Assembly: GCF_023228165.1 (NCBI RefSeq)
Contig: NZ_JALOBS010000018.1
Coordinates: 1-64,000, forward strand
Length of the DNA stretch: 64,000 bases
Direction: 5' to 3'
Source of the DNA: Methylomonas sp.
Lineage (GTDB): Bacteria > Pseudomonadota > Gammaproteobacteria > Methylococcales > Methylomonadaceae
Positions 1 through 8,699 of this stretch are shown piece after piece (positions within the stretch are counted from its first letter, which is position 1; each line of letters begins with the position of its first letter). Under the pieces are notes generated by a model. The model had not been told where the DNA came from. It worked only from the letters and a program-made list of their open reading frames with translations, and did no database searches. A program made the translations under genes and the position numbers.

Positions 1-118
1 CGTCGACTTTGCTGGTGGTGCGGTTGTAGACCGCCACTTTGAAACCGTGATCGTTCATGTTCAATACCAGGTTTTGACCCATCACGGCCAGACCGATTAA
101 ACCAATATTTGCTTTCAT
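1..118 (-). CDS. gnd: 6-phosphogluconate dehydrogenase, N-terminal part (cut by window edge)
   Basis: Only the first 39 codons are present; the gene runs off the left edge. The visible protein begins MKANIGLIGLAVMGQNL and continues to VYNRTTSKVD, the Rossmann NADP-binding start (GLxxMGxNL and NRT) typical of 6-phosphogluconate dehydrogenase. The enzyme oxidatively decarboxylates 6-phosphogluconate to ribulose 5-phosphate in the cytoplasm and makes NADPH. It sits downstream of zwf, pgl, edd and eda on the same strand, so both branches from 6-phosphogluconate are encoded together. The short fragment cannot show whether the full protein is of the long or short (NAD-preferring) type. Confidence 0.85.
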   Translation of the reverse strand, partial: MKANIGLIGLAVMGQNLVLNMNDHGFKVAVYNRTTSKVD

Positions 119-335
119 GTTTGCCTGCTTTGTCGGTTGTTTGTGCCGGAAATTTTACCACGAGTACCCGCGATTCCGTTCTGCTACATCCAGGTTTTGG
201 CGTTGATAACATGATGTGGCTTGCGCATCAGCGTCAATTTGGCGTGCGAACCTAGCTTGCTAGCCCCGTATTCGGTTGTGAATGATAATGCCGAGCCCGC
301 CAATAATTTGAATTCGTTTCCGGAAGTCATGGTTG

Positions 336-911
336 CTAATTTTGTTTAAGCTTTAAACGAATGGCTAATGTCGCTGGTAGCATGTTGAGCAAACTGTTAT
401 CACGCTGGATAAAGTGGTGATACAGCGCCGCCAGAACATGTAAGCCGATCAGGTAATAGCCGATTTCGCCGAGCGTTTCGTGAATTTCTTTGATGAATTT
501 AGCTAGCTCTTTATCTTCATTGATTAATGCCGGTAGCTGTAAGCCGTAAAAAGGAATTGGCTTGCCGGCCGCGCTCAGCATCAGCCAACCGAGTAGGGGC
601 ATTACGACCATAAACGCATAGAGTGCCAGATGCGTCATTCGTGCTGCCGAGTGTTGCCAGGCTGGCGGTTCAGGCGTGATTGCAGGGACAGAACCCATAA
701 AGCGCATTGCAATGCGCGGTAAAACCAGTAGCAATACCGATAAACCCAGCATGAAATGTAGGACTTTCATGGTTTCCCGCGGATCGCTGTCCTTGGGGAA
801 AACTTCCCGCAGCAGGATGAAGCTGTAGGCGGCGGCAATCAAAATGAATATCAGCCAGTGCAGGGCGATGCTTATCGAGCCGTAGCGGAGATTTGAGTTC
901 TTCCAGGTCAT
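336..911 (-). CDS. Cytochrome b561 family membrane protein
   Basis: The 191-residue protein is an integral membrane di-haem b561 of the bacterial CybB type, expected to pass electrons between quinol and a periplasmic or membrane acceptor. Four transmembrane segments are visible, with candidate haem ligands at His18 (in ALHW), His52 (VLHF), His144 (EIHE) and His158 (GLHV). An ATG five codons upstream (926) also opens the frame, but a GGAG motif lies nine bases before the ATG at 911, so the shorter start is preferred. It stands between gnd and an MreB-like gene with gaps over 140 bp on either side, so it is probably a separate unit. The physiological partner cannot be told from the sequence. 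Confidence 0.85.
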   Translation of the reverse strand: MTWKNSNLRYGSISIALHWLIFILIAAAYSFILLREVFPKDSDPRETMKVLHFMLGLSVLLLVLPRIAMRFMGSVPAITPEPPAWQHSAARMTHLALYAFMVVMPLLGWLMLSAAGKPIPFYGLQLPALINEDKELAKFIKEIHETLGEIGYYLIGLHVLAALYHHFIQRDNSLLNMLPATLAIRLKLKQN

Positions 912-1056
912 TGTTCGAGTCTCCATCTTAGGTTAAAGCGGATGTACAGGTTAGAAACGAAGGGGTTAATGTTTCACGACTAATATAACCTTATTCTATA
1001 TCAGGGAAAAGGAAAGTCCGGTTAATGTCCGGGTTTGGATAGAATTAGGTTTGCGT

Positions 1057-1572
1057 TCAGGTATCGCTTGGCGCTTGCCATGGAAAAAGCAATTGCCCCT
1101 CTAAACATGAAAAATTTAATGCAATCAGTTCTTCCCGCGTTAATTCCGCACCCACCCAACCATACACGCGTCTGGCACCCGCCGACGCGCCGAGTTCGGC
1201 AAATGCGCGGGTTTCGATAGCTGTTAAACCGCCTTCCAACAACGCTTGTGGGTGCATGATGATAATGGGCGAAGTAACCAACCAGGATTTTGGCAGGGCT
1301 TGCTTTACCAAATACCGCAAGGCTCTATCGGCATAGCTAAAGTCGGCGAGTAAGGTGCGGGGATGCCGGAAGCCATTGCGGACGGAAATATCAGTTTTGC
1401 CGGTCAGCGCAATAGCGGCTTGGCCGACAGCAACAATGTTGGATTGTTTGCCTTTCATTTCGACCGCCGGGGCGGGGATATCGATTAATTCGCGGTCCGA
1501 TTCAACATGTAAAATAGCGATTCGTTCCGGTTGGATGCGGATATACAAGGTATTTCGAAATAGCGTAAACAT
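1057..1572 (-). CDS. Half-length MreB-like (actin-fold) protein
   Basis: The 171-residue protein aligns by eye with the first half of MreB: an IVAVGQAA segment (MreB VAVGxxA), ...RHPRTLLADFSYADRALRY (MreB RPxxxGVIADF), then SPIIIMHPQ and ETRAFAELGASAGARRVY (MreB ERRAxxxSAxxAGARxVxL). The N-terminal phosphate-binding loop of MreB (DLGTANTL) is not preserved, and the whole second half, including the other nucleotide-binding motifs, is missing. The frame is open from ATG to stop without internal stops, so this is a maintained short protein or a recent decay product. It begins 59 bases after eda and may be cotranscribed with it. A role in polymerisation is doubtful without the nucleotide site. 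Confidence 0.6.
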   Translation of the reverse strand: MFTLFRNTLYIRIQPERIAILHVESDRELIDIPAPAVEMKGKQSNIVAVGQAAIALTGKTDISVRNGFRHPRTLLADFSYADRALRYLVKQALPKSWLVTSPIIIMHPQALLEGGLTAIETRAFAELGASAGARRVYGWVGAELTREELIALNFSCLEGQLLFPWQAPSDT

Positions 1573-1631
1573 AGGCTGTTTAGCTGCTGGGCGAAAACGG
1601 TGGACAGCACAGGGCTATCCACCCATAGTGC

Positions 1632-2261
1632 TTATTTTTTCAAGGCTGCCGCTTCCATCGCCCGGCGGGTGATTTCCGCCCAATCGCCGGCATCGACTAA
1701 ATCCGCCGGCGCCATCCAAGAGCCGCCCACGCAAGCCACGTTGCTCAAGGCCAGATAATCCGGTGCATTTTTCGGATTGACGCCACCGGTAGGGCAGAAG
1801 GTGACTTGTGGTAGTGGGCCGCCGAACGATTTCAGCATGGGGATGCCGCCGGCCGCTTCCGCCGGGAAGAATTTCATCGCTGTAATACCTTTTTCCAACA
1901 GGCGCATCACTTCACTGGAAGTGGCGACACCGGGCAGTATCGGCACGCCGCAGGTCAGGGAAGCATCCAGCAGACTGGCGGTGATGCCGGGGCTGACAAT
2001 AAATTGGGCGCCGGCATCTATGGCTTGATGCAGTGTTTGGGTATTAATGATGGTGCCGGCGCCGACGATGGCGTTGGGAACTTCCGCTTTGATACGGCGG
2101 ATGCATTCCAGCGCTACCGGCGTACGCAAGGTGATTTCCAAGACTTTCAGGCCGCCGTCGACCAAGGCGCGGGCCAGCGGTACGGCTTGTTCGATTTGGT
2201 TGATCACCATTACCGGCATTACCGGCGAGGTGGTCATTACTTGATTGATTGATACGGTCAT
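1632..2261 (-). CDS. eda: KDPG aldolase (2-dehydro-3-deoxy-phosphogluconate aldolase)
   Basis: This 209-residue protein cleaves 2-keto-3-deoxy-6-phosphogluconate into pyruvate and glyceraldehyde 3-phosphate, the last step of the Entner-Doudoroff pathway. The Schiff-base lysine is Lys130 in AMKFFPAE. Glu42 and Arg46 lie in LEITLRTP, and the phosphate-binding FCPTGGV stretch is present. The frame extends upstream to 2321, but the ATG at 2261 gives the family's usual N-terminus (MTVSINQVM...) and length, with a GAG eight bases before it. It follows edd by 137 bases that contain a repeat-like hairpin. It forms a functional pair with edd and with zwf/pgl upstream. Confidence 0.95.
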   Translation of the reverse strand: MTVSINQVMTTSPVMPVMVINQIEQAVPLARALVDGGLKVLEITLRTPVALECIRRIKAEVPNAIVGAGTIINTQTLHQAIDAGAQFIVSPGITASLLDASLTCGVPILPGVATSSEVMRLLEKGITAMKFFPAEAAGGIPMLKSFGGPLPQVTFCPTGGVNPKNAPDYLALSNVACVGGSWMAPADLVDAGDWAEITRRAMEAAALKK

Positions 2262-2294
2262 GTCTAAATCTCGATAACGGTGGTTGGGTTTACC

Positions 2295-2395
2295 CATAGG
2301 GCACAGCATAGCGTAACCCAACGAAGATGGCTTTGAGAGATGGATTAGGTCGCGCTACGCTGTCGCCTGTTAAAAATCCATCGTTGTTGTTATTG
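2295..2395. repeat. Possible REP-like repeat between edd and eda
   Basis: The 137-base gap between edd and eda holds GATGGATT at 2339-2346 and its reverse complement AATCCATC at 2375-2382, enclosing a GC-rich loop. Next to it, at 2321-2333, is GCGTAACCCAACG. Such short hairpins with GTTGGGTTACGC-like text are often dispersed intergenic repeats in this group of bacteria (from memory). Only one copy is visible here, so the repeat status is inferred. Confidence 0.35.
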
Positions 2396-2398
2396 TAA

Positions 2399-4219
2399 TT
2401 AATCCACGAAAAACAAATTGGTGGCGCCGGTTTCCGCGCTCGACGCCTGCGCGCGCATGGCGCCGAACAATTCGCGGCCCATACCGAAGTGGTGGCCGGT
2501 AGCATGGTTGGGTTCCGCGACGCGAGCCTCGAATTCTGCGGGATCGACTTGCACATTCACTTCGCCGGTCTGAGTATTCAAGGCAATGATATCGCCGTCG
2601 CGTACTTTGGCCAGCGGGCCGCCGTCTATGCATTCCGGCCACATGTGGATGGCGGACGGCACTTTGCCGGAGGCGCCGGACATGCGGCCGTCGGTGATCA
2701 ATGCCACGTGAAAGCCTCTGTCCTGCAACAAACCTAAAATGGGCGTCAACTTATGTAATTCCGGCATTCCGTTGGCTTTTGGGCCCTGGAAGCGCAACAC
2801 GACGATGAGGTCTTTTTCCAGCTCGCCGCGTTTGAAGGCCGCCACTACCTCCAGCTGGTCGTCGAACACCATGGCAGGCGCGGTTACGACTTGATGCTTC
2901 TCGGCTACCGCGGAGATTTTGGATACGCCGCGGCCCAGGTTGCCGTGCATCACATGCAGACCGCCGCCGGTGGCGAATGGTTGGTCGGCGCTGGCGATCA
3001 CCTCGGGGTCCAATGAAGCGCTTGGACCTTCCTGCCATTGCAATTGCCCATCGATTAATGTCGGAACTTGGCTGTACTGCGACATGCCGTGTTGATCGCC
3101 GATAGTCAGCACATCGCCATGCAATAAACCATGCTCTAATAATTCGCGAATCAGCAAGCTCATGCCGCCGGCGGATTGGAACTGGTTGACGTCGGCCGGG
3201 CCGTTCGGGTAAATCTTGGTCAGCAATGGAATGGATTTGGATAAATTATCGAAGTCGTCCCAGTTGATGATGATGCCGGCCGCGCGGGCAATCGCAACCA
3301 AATGGATGGTGTGATTGGTTGAACCGCCGGTGGCCAGTAAGCCGATGATGGCGTTGACGATGGCTTTTTCGTCGACCACATGCGCAATCGGTCTAAAGTC
3401 GTTACCCTGCGCGGTGAATTTCAACACTTGTTTGGCGGCGGCTTTGGTCAACTCGTCGCGCAGCGGCGTATATGGGTTGACGAAGGAACTGCCGGGCAGG
3501 TGCAGGCCCATGATTTCCACCATCATCTGGTTGCTGTTGGCGGTGCCGTAAAACGTACAGGTGCCGGGGCTGTGGTAGGATTTAGATTCGGATTCCAGCA
3601 GTTCTTTTTCGCCGATCTTGCCGTCGGCGAACTTTTGCCGGGCACGGGATTTGTCCTTGTTGGACAGGCCGCTGGTCATGGGGCCGGCCGGTACGAAAAC
3701 GGCGGGCAAATGACCGAAACTCAAGGCGCCGATCAATAAGCCTGGAACGATTTTGTCGCAAACCCCCAAAAACAAGGCGGCATCGAACATGTTATGGCTC
3801 AAGCCGATAGCGGCGGACATGGCGATGACGTCGCGGCTGAACAATGACATTTCCATGCCCGGCATGCCCTGCGTGACGCCGTCGCACATGGCGGGTACAC
3901 CGCCGGCGAATTGGGCCACGCCACCGACTTCGCGCACGGCCTGTTTAATTAGCTCGGGATAATGCTGGTAAGGTTCGTGGGCCGACAGCATGTCGTTATA
4001 GGCCGAAACGATGCCGACGTTGGCTTTTACCGCATGCGAGAGTGCATCCTTTTCCACGGACGAGCAGACGGCAAAGCCGTGGGCCAGATTGCCGCAAGGC
4101 AGGTTGGTACGTTGCGGACCAGAGGTTATGGCGGCATCGACGCGAGCTAAATAAGCAGCGCGGCTTTCCCTGCTGCGTTCAATAATTTGTTGTGTGACGG
4201 TTTCTATTACAGGATGCAT
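2399..4219 (-). CDS. edd: 6-phosphogluconate dehydratase
   Basis: The 606-residue protein belongs to the IlvD/Edd dehydratase family and has the usual Edd length. It removes water from 6-phosphogluconate to make 2-keto-3-deoxy-6-phosphogluconate, using a 4Fe-4S cluster. Family text is clear: AYNDMLSAHEPY, FAGGVPAMCDGVTQGMPGME, SHNMFDAALFLGVCDKIVPG, GTCTFYGTANSNQMMVEIMG and TDGRMSGASGKVPSAIH. Cluster cysteines are expected in the CDG, GVCDKIVPG and GTCTFYG motifs. A GGAG eleven bases before the ATG supports the start. Eda follows on the same strand; pgl and zwf lie upstream beyond one unrelated gene. Confidence 0.96.
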   Translation of the reverse strand: MHPVIETVTQQIIERSRESRAAYLARVDAAITSGPQRTNLPCGNLAHGFAVCSSVEKDALSHAVKANVGIVSAYNDMLSAHEPYQHYPELIKQAVREVGGVAQFAGGVPAMCDGVTQGMPGMEMSLFSRDVIAMSAAIGLSHNMFDAALFLGVCDKIVPGLLIGALSFGHLPAVFVPAGPMTSGLSNKDKSRARQKFADGKIGEKELLESESKSYHSPGTCTFYGTANSNQMMVEIMGLHLPGSSFVNPYTPLRDELTKAAAKQVLKFTAQGNDFRPIAHVVDEKAIVNAIIGLLATGGSTNHTIHLVAIARAAGIIINWDDFDNLSKSIPLLTKIYPNGPADVNQFQSAGGMSLLIRELLEHGLLHGDVLTIGDQHGMSQYSQVPTLIDGQLQWQEGPSASLDPEVIASADQPFATGGGLHVMHGNLGRGVSKISAVAEKHQVVTAPAMVFDDQLEVVAAFKRGELEKDLIVVLRFQGPKANGMPELHKLTPILGLLQDRGFHVALITDGRMSGASGKVPSAIHMWPECIDGGPLAKVRDGDIIALNTQTGEVNVQVDPAEFEARVAEPNHATGHHFGMGRELFGAMRAQASSAETGATNLFFVD

Positions 4220-4267
4220 TTAAAGCTGTCTCCAGAAATTCGCAAAAGCGGGACAAAATGAAAGGTG

Positions 4268-5647
4268 TCAGAGAGTTTCGGGTAATTCAATGGCCGTTTC
4301 CAGGGGGGTGAAGGTCACTTGTTCGGCATTCAAAAGATCGGCGCTGACCGCTAAATCTTCTAATCCTCCAATCGCTAAATCCGGTTCGGCGACAAGTGGT
4401 GCGGCAGCCATACTCAAATCCGGGGATGGTGATTGCAGGAGTTGCAGCGGGGCGAGGGTTAATATCAGCAACGAGAAAACTATTATGGCTTGCTTTGACC
4501 AGTCCTGGTTGATGGCGGGCTGGGCGAGGTTTTTCCAAGGTTTTTGGTCCAACCAGTTCAGTAGTCTTGCACTCAATACCATCAAGCCTAAACCGGCCAG
4601 ATTAACCCAGAGACTATCGATAAAATCGGCATGAGAGCCTTCCAATAATACCCCACCCAAAAACGACAGGCAGATGCCGAGGATAAATATGGGTAACGAT
4701 TGCCGACCCAAGGCAATGACTTCGCGCGCCGGCTTGGATTCTAACCAATGAGCGTGTTTGCGCATAAAATGGCTTAACAGGTAGGTCATGGCCAGAAAGT
4801 GCAGGTAACGTAAAACACCCAGATGGTTTTTATTCAACAGAGGCTCCCATTGTTCACGAACAGCTGCAAACCAGGGTAGACGGTTGTATCCGAATGCGTT
4901 TTCCAGCGGATAGCAAAAAATCACATACGCCATACATAGCATCATTAGGCTATGCCGATATGGGGGGATCGGTAACCAGCCACTGCTAAAAGCAAAACCG
5001 GTAAAAAAAACCAATTGCCAGCAGAAAGGATTGAAATACCAGACACGGCCGGTAGAGGGGTCGGCGGTAAGTTCCCAGCCGAAATAGAGAGCCGCGACAT
5101 AAAGCGATACTGAAAATCCCAGGGCCAGAATCACATGAATACGCGATAACGCCCATACCATCGGTAGCCAGAGCAAAATAACCAGATACATCGGCAAGAT
5201 GTCTATGAAATTAGGCACGTATTTGAGGCTGGCCAGTGCTAGGAGTGCCTGTGGGGTGTGGTCGAAGAAGTATTTTAGTTTATCGAGGTGCCAGGTGGCA
5301 TGCGTGGCATCCCAGGATGTCACGATGACCACCAAGGTGCTCATTAATAAAAACGAGACCAGATGCGCGAGGTAAATTTGACTACAGCGGAATAAAACCC
5401 TTATGGAACCCAGTGCGATTCCTGCTTGCTTAAAGGTGCGTCCAAACGCGATGGCGGCGGCAAACCCCGATAAAAACACGAATGTTTCGGCGGCATCACT
5501 GGGTCCCAGGCGCGAGGGTGTGTAAGCAAACCACGGGTTAAAAGGCATGTGGTTGATGAAAATGATCATCAAAGCCAGCCCTCGAAAGAAATCCAACTGT
5601 AAATTACGGGGCGATGGGGTCAACATGTCGGATTTCATAGGGGGCAT
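4268..5647 (-). CDS. OpgC-like membrane acyltransferase family protein
   Basis: A 459-residue polytopic protein of the OpgC family (OpgC succinylates periplasmic glucans in enterobacteria; the substrate here is unknown). It starts with the family signature RNLQLDFFRGLALMIIFINH, followed by FVFLSGFAAAIAFGR, and has about ten hydrophobic segments. The C-terminal 60 residues are non-membrane and acidic. It lies between pgl (121-base gap) and edd (48-base gap) on the same strand, inside the sugar phosphate cluster, but nothing links it to that pathway. Two ATGs, at 5647 and 5638, are possible starts; the GGG upstream is better spaced for 5638. Confidence 0.75.
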   Translation of the reverse strand: MPPMKSDMLTPSPRNLQLDFFRGLALMIIFINHMPFNPWFAYTPSRLGPSDAAETFVFLSGFAAAIAFGRTFKQAGIALGSIRVLFRCSQIYLAHLVSFLLMSTLVVIVTSWDATHATWHLDKLKYFFDHTPQALLALASLKYVPNFIDILPMYLVILLWLPMVWALSRIHVILALGFSVSLYVAALYFGWELTADPSTGRVWYFNPFCWQLVFFTGFAFSSGWLPIPPYRHSLMMLCMAYVIFCYPLENAFGYNRLPWFAAVREQWEPLLNKNHLGVLRYLHFLAMTYLLSHFMRKHAHWLESKPAREVIALGRQSLPIFILGICLSFLGGVLLEGSHADFIDSLWVNLAGLGLMVLSARLLNWLDQKPWKNLAQPAINQDWSKQAIIVFSLLILTLAPLQLLQSPSPDLSMAAAPLVAEPDLAIGGLEDLAVSADLLNAEQVTFTPLETAIELPETL

Positions 5648-5767
5648 CCCGTTAGAAAAAGTGGGCAGGATAATACTAATGGCTTAAACGGCGCTGAAGT
5701 GTATCCAAAATCACCCGCGGCGGCCAACTCAATTTTGGTTTTCCGGAGGCCGGTTGATCGTTTCCGT

Positions 5768-6478
5768 TCAAGGCGCCCAATACAGTTCGATTGGTACTTG
5801 CTGCTGATGCAGTAGTGCGCGAATCGGCATGTCTTCCACCGGGCCGGGTTTTTGTGCTTCGCCGAACACAGCCAGTTTGTCTTCCCCGGTAAACAAAATG
5901 ACTATCCGGTCGGCCTTTAACAAACCGGTCAAAGTCAGTGTCAGGCGTTCGGTATTGGGGCCGGTCACTTCACTTTGGTTGGCGGTAATCGCCGCGGTCA
6001 GGTTGTCGTTATCGCTTTTGAGGGCGCCGCTCAAGCCTTTGGCGCGCGGAAACAGCGAGGCGGTATGGCCGTCCGGGCCCATACCCACAATTGCCAGGCT
6101 AAATGGTTGGGGTAATTTGCGGTAGCGGGTTTCCGTGTCGCTTTGGCCTGCCGAGGCTGTTTTGGCCGTGTTTTTCATGCCGGTAAACTCGGCGGCCTTG
6201 GCGTTGTTAATCAATAGAGTGCGCTTGATCAGTGCTTCATTACTGGCAGGATGGTCCTGATCGACCCAGCGTTCGTCGACCAGGGCAATTTTGATTTTTT
6301 TCCAGTTTAGTTCGGATTTTGACAATGCCTCATACAACGGCGCGGGGGTATTGCCGCCCGAAACCAATAGCGTAGCGGCGCCGTGTTTGCTAATGGCTTC
6401 TGATAGCACGTCCTGACACTCTGCAACCAATGCGGTAAACAGGTGAGTATGCTGTTCAAAAAAGAATTCTTTAACCAT
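5768..6478 (-). CDS. pgl: 6-phosphogluconolactonase
   Basis: The 236-residue protein is of the DevB/SOL type, related to glucosamine 6-phosphate isomerase. It hydrolyses 6-phosphogluconolactone, the product of Zwf, to 6-phosphogluconate. Diagnostic segments are LLVSGGNTPAPLYEALS (sugar phosphate loop), ALVDERWVDQDHPASNE and LAIVGMGPDGHTASLFP. The size fits the family. It starts 32 bases after the zwf stop, so the two are almost certainly one transcript. A GAGAG sits about ten bases before the ATG. Confidence 0.94.
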   Translation of the reverse strand: MVKEFFFEQHTHLFTALVAECQDVLSEAISKHGAATLLVSGGNTPAPLYEALSKSELNWKKIKIALVDERWVDQDHPASNEALIKRTLLINNAKAAEFTGMKNTAKTASAGQSDTETRYRKLPQPFSLAIVGMGPDGHTASLFPRAKGLSGALKSDNDNLTAAITANQSEVTGPNTERLTLTLTGLLKADRIVILFTGEDKLAVFGEAQKPGPVEDMPIRALLHQQQVPIELYWAP

Positions 6479-6510
6479 GATCGTTATTCTCTCAATAAGG
6501 ATGGTAGTTG

Positions 6511-7980
6511 TTATTCTTCCCAGGCACGCCCATCGCGGGCCAGTAATGCAACTGCTGCCACAGGGCCCCAGTTACCCGCCGGGTAGGGTTTGGGTGGGGT
6601 ATGGTTGTGTTGCCAGGCATCCTGGATGGAATCCACCCAGGTCCAGGCTTGTTCGATTTCCTCTCGACTTAAAAATAAAGTGTTGTTGCCGCGAAGGGCT
6701 TCCAGAATCAGTTTTTCATAACCACCGAAGATACGGCTTTTCTTAAAAGCTTCGGAAAAACTCAAATCCAGCTTGGTTTGTTGTAATTTAATCAGGCCGT
6801 CAATACCCGGAATCTTATTTAGTACCATCACATCAACGCCTTCATTGGGCTGTAAATGAATGACCAGCTTGTTGGCCGGCAATTCAGGAAAACTATCTCT
6901 AAAAATATTGTGCGGCAGATTTTTAAAGTTGACGACGATCTCGGTGCGTTTGTTTGGCATGCGTTTGCCGGTGCGCATGTAAATGGGTACACCTGACCAA
7001 CGCCAGTTATCGATATCCACCCGAATAGCCACAAAGCTTTCGGTCGTGCTTTCGGTGTTGGCGCCTTCTTCTTCCAAATAACCGGGTACCGGTTGGCCCT
7101 GAATATAGCCGGAGGTATATTGGCCGCGTACGGTTTTTTCTTCGACATTCAGATAAGTAATCGGGCGCAGCGCTTTAAGCAGCTTGATTTTCTCCATGTG
7201 TATGCTTTCAGCGGACAGGTTGGTCGGCGGCTCCATGGTGACGAAAGTCAGAATCTGCAGCAAATGATTTTGCAGCATATCGCGCAATTGGCCGGTTTTA
7301 TCGAAATAATCCCAGCGGCCTTCAATGCCAATATCTTCGCCAACGGTAATTTGGATGTGGTCGATGGTGTTATGGTTCCAGCAGGTGTAGAACAATGAAT
7401 TGGCGAAACGCAAGGCCAACAGATTTAATACGGTTTCTTTGCCCAGGTAATGGTCGATCCGATACACCTGATTTTCATGGAAAACCTGCGCCACGACATC
7501 GTTAATTTCCGCAGACGATTTCAGGTCGTGGCCGATGGGTTTCTCCATCACTATGCGCGATTCGGCAGTCAGCACGCCACTGCTGTGCAGGCCGTGGCAA
7601 ATGCTTTTGAACAGTAATGGCGATACCGCAAAGTAATTCACCATGACGTGATTTTCAGGGTCAACCACTTTGTTCAGTTGTTTGTATTGTTCGGGCTGAG
7701 TCAGGTCGATTTTCAAGTAAGACAAGCGTTGGGCAAAACGTTGCCAGATGCTGTCGTTGATATCGGTGTTCAAAAACGCCTGCAAACTCTTATGCGCTAT
7801 TTCCACGAAGCTGTCGCTGGTTTCGTCCAGGCGATCGACCCCGATGATGCGGGTATCCGCTTTGATGAGGTGGTGTTTTTCCAAACGATATAACGAAATC
7901 AGTAGTTTTCGTTTGGATAAGTCGCCCAGCGCGCCATATATCACTAGGTCGCAGGGTTTGAAATTCGGGTTTTCTGTCAT
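6511..7980 (-). CDS. zwf: Glucose 6-phosphate 1-dehydrogenase
   Basis: This 489-residue enzyme oxidises glucose 6-phosphate to 6-phosphogluconolactone with NAD(P)+. The N-terminal nucleotide-binding segment reads LVIYGALGDLSKRKL (GxxGDLxxRKL), and the active-site signature RIDHYLGKETV is intact, with EKPIGHDL before it. It is the first gene of the minus-strand sugar phosphate block, so the 160 bases upstream (7981-8141) should hold the main promoter for zwf-pgl. In obligate methanotrophs it would serve cyclic oxidation of ribulose monophosphate pathway hexose phosphate (inference from lineage). Confidence 0.96.
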   Translation of the reverse strand: MTENPNFKPCDLVIYGALGDLSKRKLLISLYRLEKHHLIKADTRIIGVDRLDETSDSFVEIAHKSLQAFLNTDINDSIWQRFAQRLSYLKIDLTQPEQYKQLNKVVDPENHVMVNYFAVSPLLFKSICHGLHSSGVLTAESRIVMEKPIGHDLKSSAEINDVVAQVFHENQVYRIDHYLGKETVLNLLALRFANSLFYTCWNHNTIDHIQITVGEDIGIEGRWDYFDKTGQLRDMLQNHLLQILTFVTMEPPTNLSAESIHMEKIKLLKALRPITYLNVEEKTVRGQYTSGYIQGQPVPGYLEEEGANTESTTESFVAIRVDIDNWRWSGVPIYMRTGKRMPNKRTEIVVNFKNLPHNIFRDSFPELPANKLVIHLQPNEGVDVMVLNKIPGIDGLIKLQQTKLDLSFSEAFKKSRIFGGYEKLILEALRGNNTLFLSREEIEQAWTWVDSIQDAWQHNHTPPKPYPAGNWGPVAAVALLARDGRAWEE

Positions 7981-8141
7981 GTCGATAGTTACGAAGCAAA
8001 AATATTGGCCCCCGGTAGAACGGCGATTACAAGGGCTATAGGGGTAAAAATTCCGCTATTATAGTGTCCGCAGTGCTTGACAAACAAGGCGCTGTCGCTG
8101 CTTTCGGCATTATTTTCAATTTAGTACGGCTCGTGCGCTGA

Positions 8142-8699
8142 TCAGGAAAACATTTCCGTACGGTAACGAGATATTTTCAGGGTATCGGACCAGTAGTCGG
8201 CTGGCAGGCCGGCTTTTTGTTTGAGGTGGCGTAAGAACTGCGCCGGATCGGGCAATTGTTCCCAAACGGAAGGTAAAAAGGTACCGCGCCGGTAACCTTC
8301 CTGCAGAATCAAGCCATCGATGCCGGGTTGCAATTGGGCGATGAGGTGCTGTTCTGAAACGAAATGGATTGCTTCGGCGGGATGTAAAATGGAAATGTGC
8401 ACATCAAGATCGGCATATTCGTGTTCAGTCAGCGGCGGAAAGCGCGGGTCGCGAAAGGCGGCTGCAAAGGCGTTTTCGGCAATATCTTCGACTAAGGGTC
8501 TGATGGCTTCCAGCATGCCGATGCAGCCGCGTAATTGCCCGCCGTGTTCCAATGTGACAAAGCTGGCCCGCTTTAGCGCTAACGCCGGGTCGTATTGATG
8601 CAAATCTATTTGCAGCGGATGACCAGACTTTAACCCCTCTTGAATGGAGGCTCTGGCCAGTTTCAGTAGCTCCACTTTTTGCGAATCATTCAACGACAT
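8142..8699 (-). CDS. amrA: AmmeMemoRadiSam system protein A (AMMECR1 domain)
   Basis: The 185-residue protein is a single AMMECR1 domain, recognised by LRGCIGML with the invariant Cys59, by FAAAFRDPRFPPLTEHE, and by LPSVWEQLPDPAQFLRHLKQKAGL. AMMECR1 proteins are conserved from archaea to humans, but their reaction is unknown. The start codon lies inside the last codons of the MEMO gene (14-base overlap), so translation is coupled. With the MEMO gene and the divergently transcribed radical SAM gene it completes the AmmeMemoRadiSam trio. No function is assigned beyond the family. Confidence 0.9.
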   Translation of the reverse strand: MSLNDSQKVELLKLARASIQEGLKSGHPLQIDLHQYDPALALKRASFVTLEHGGQLRGCIGMLEAIRPLVEDIAENAFAAAFRDPRFPPLTEHEYADLDVHISILHPAEAIHFVSEQHLIAQLQPGIDGLILQEGYRRGTFLPSVWEQLPDPAQFLRHLKQKAGLPADYWSDTLKISRYRTEMFS

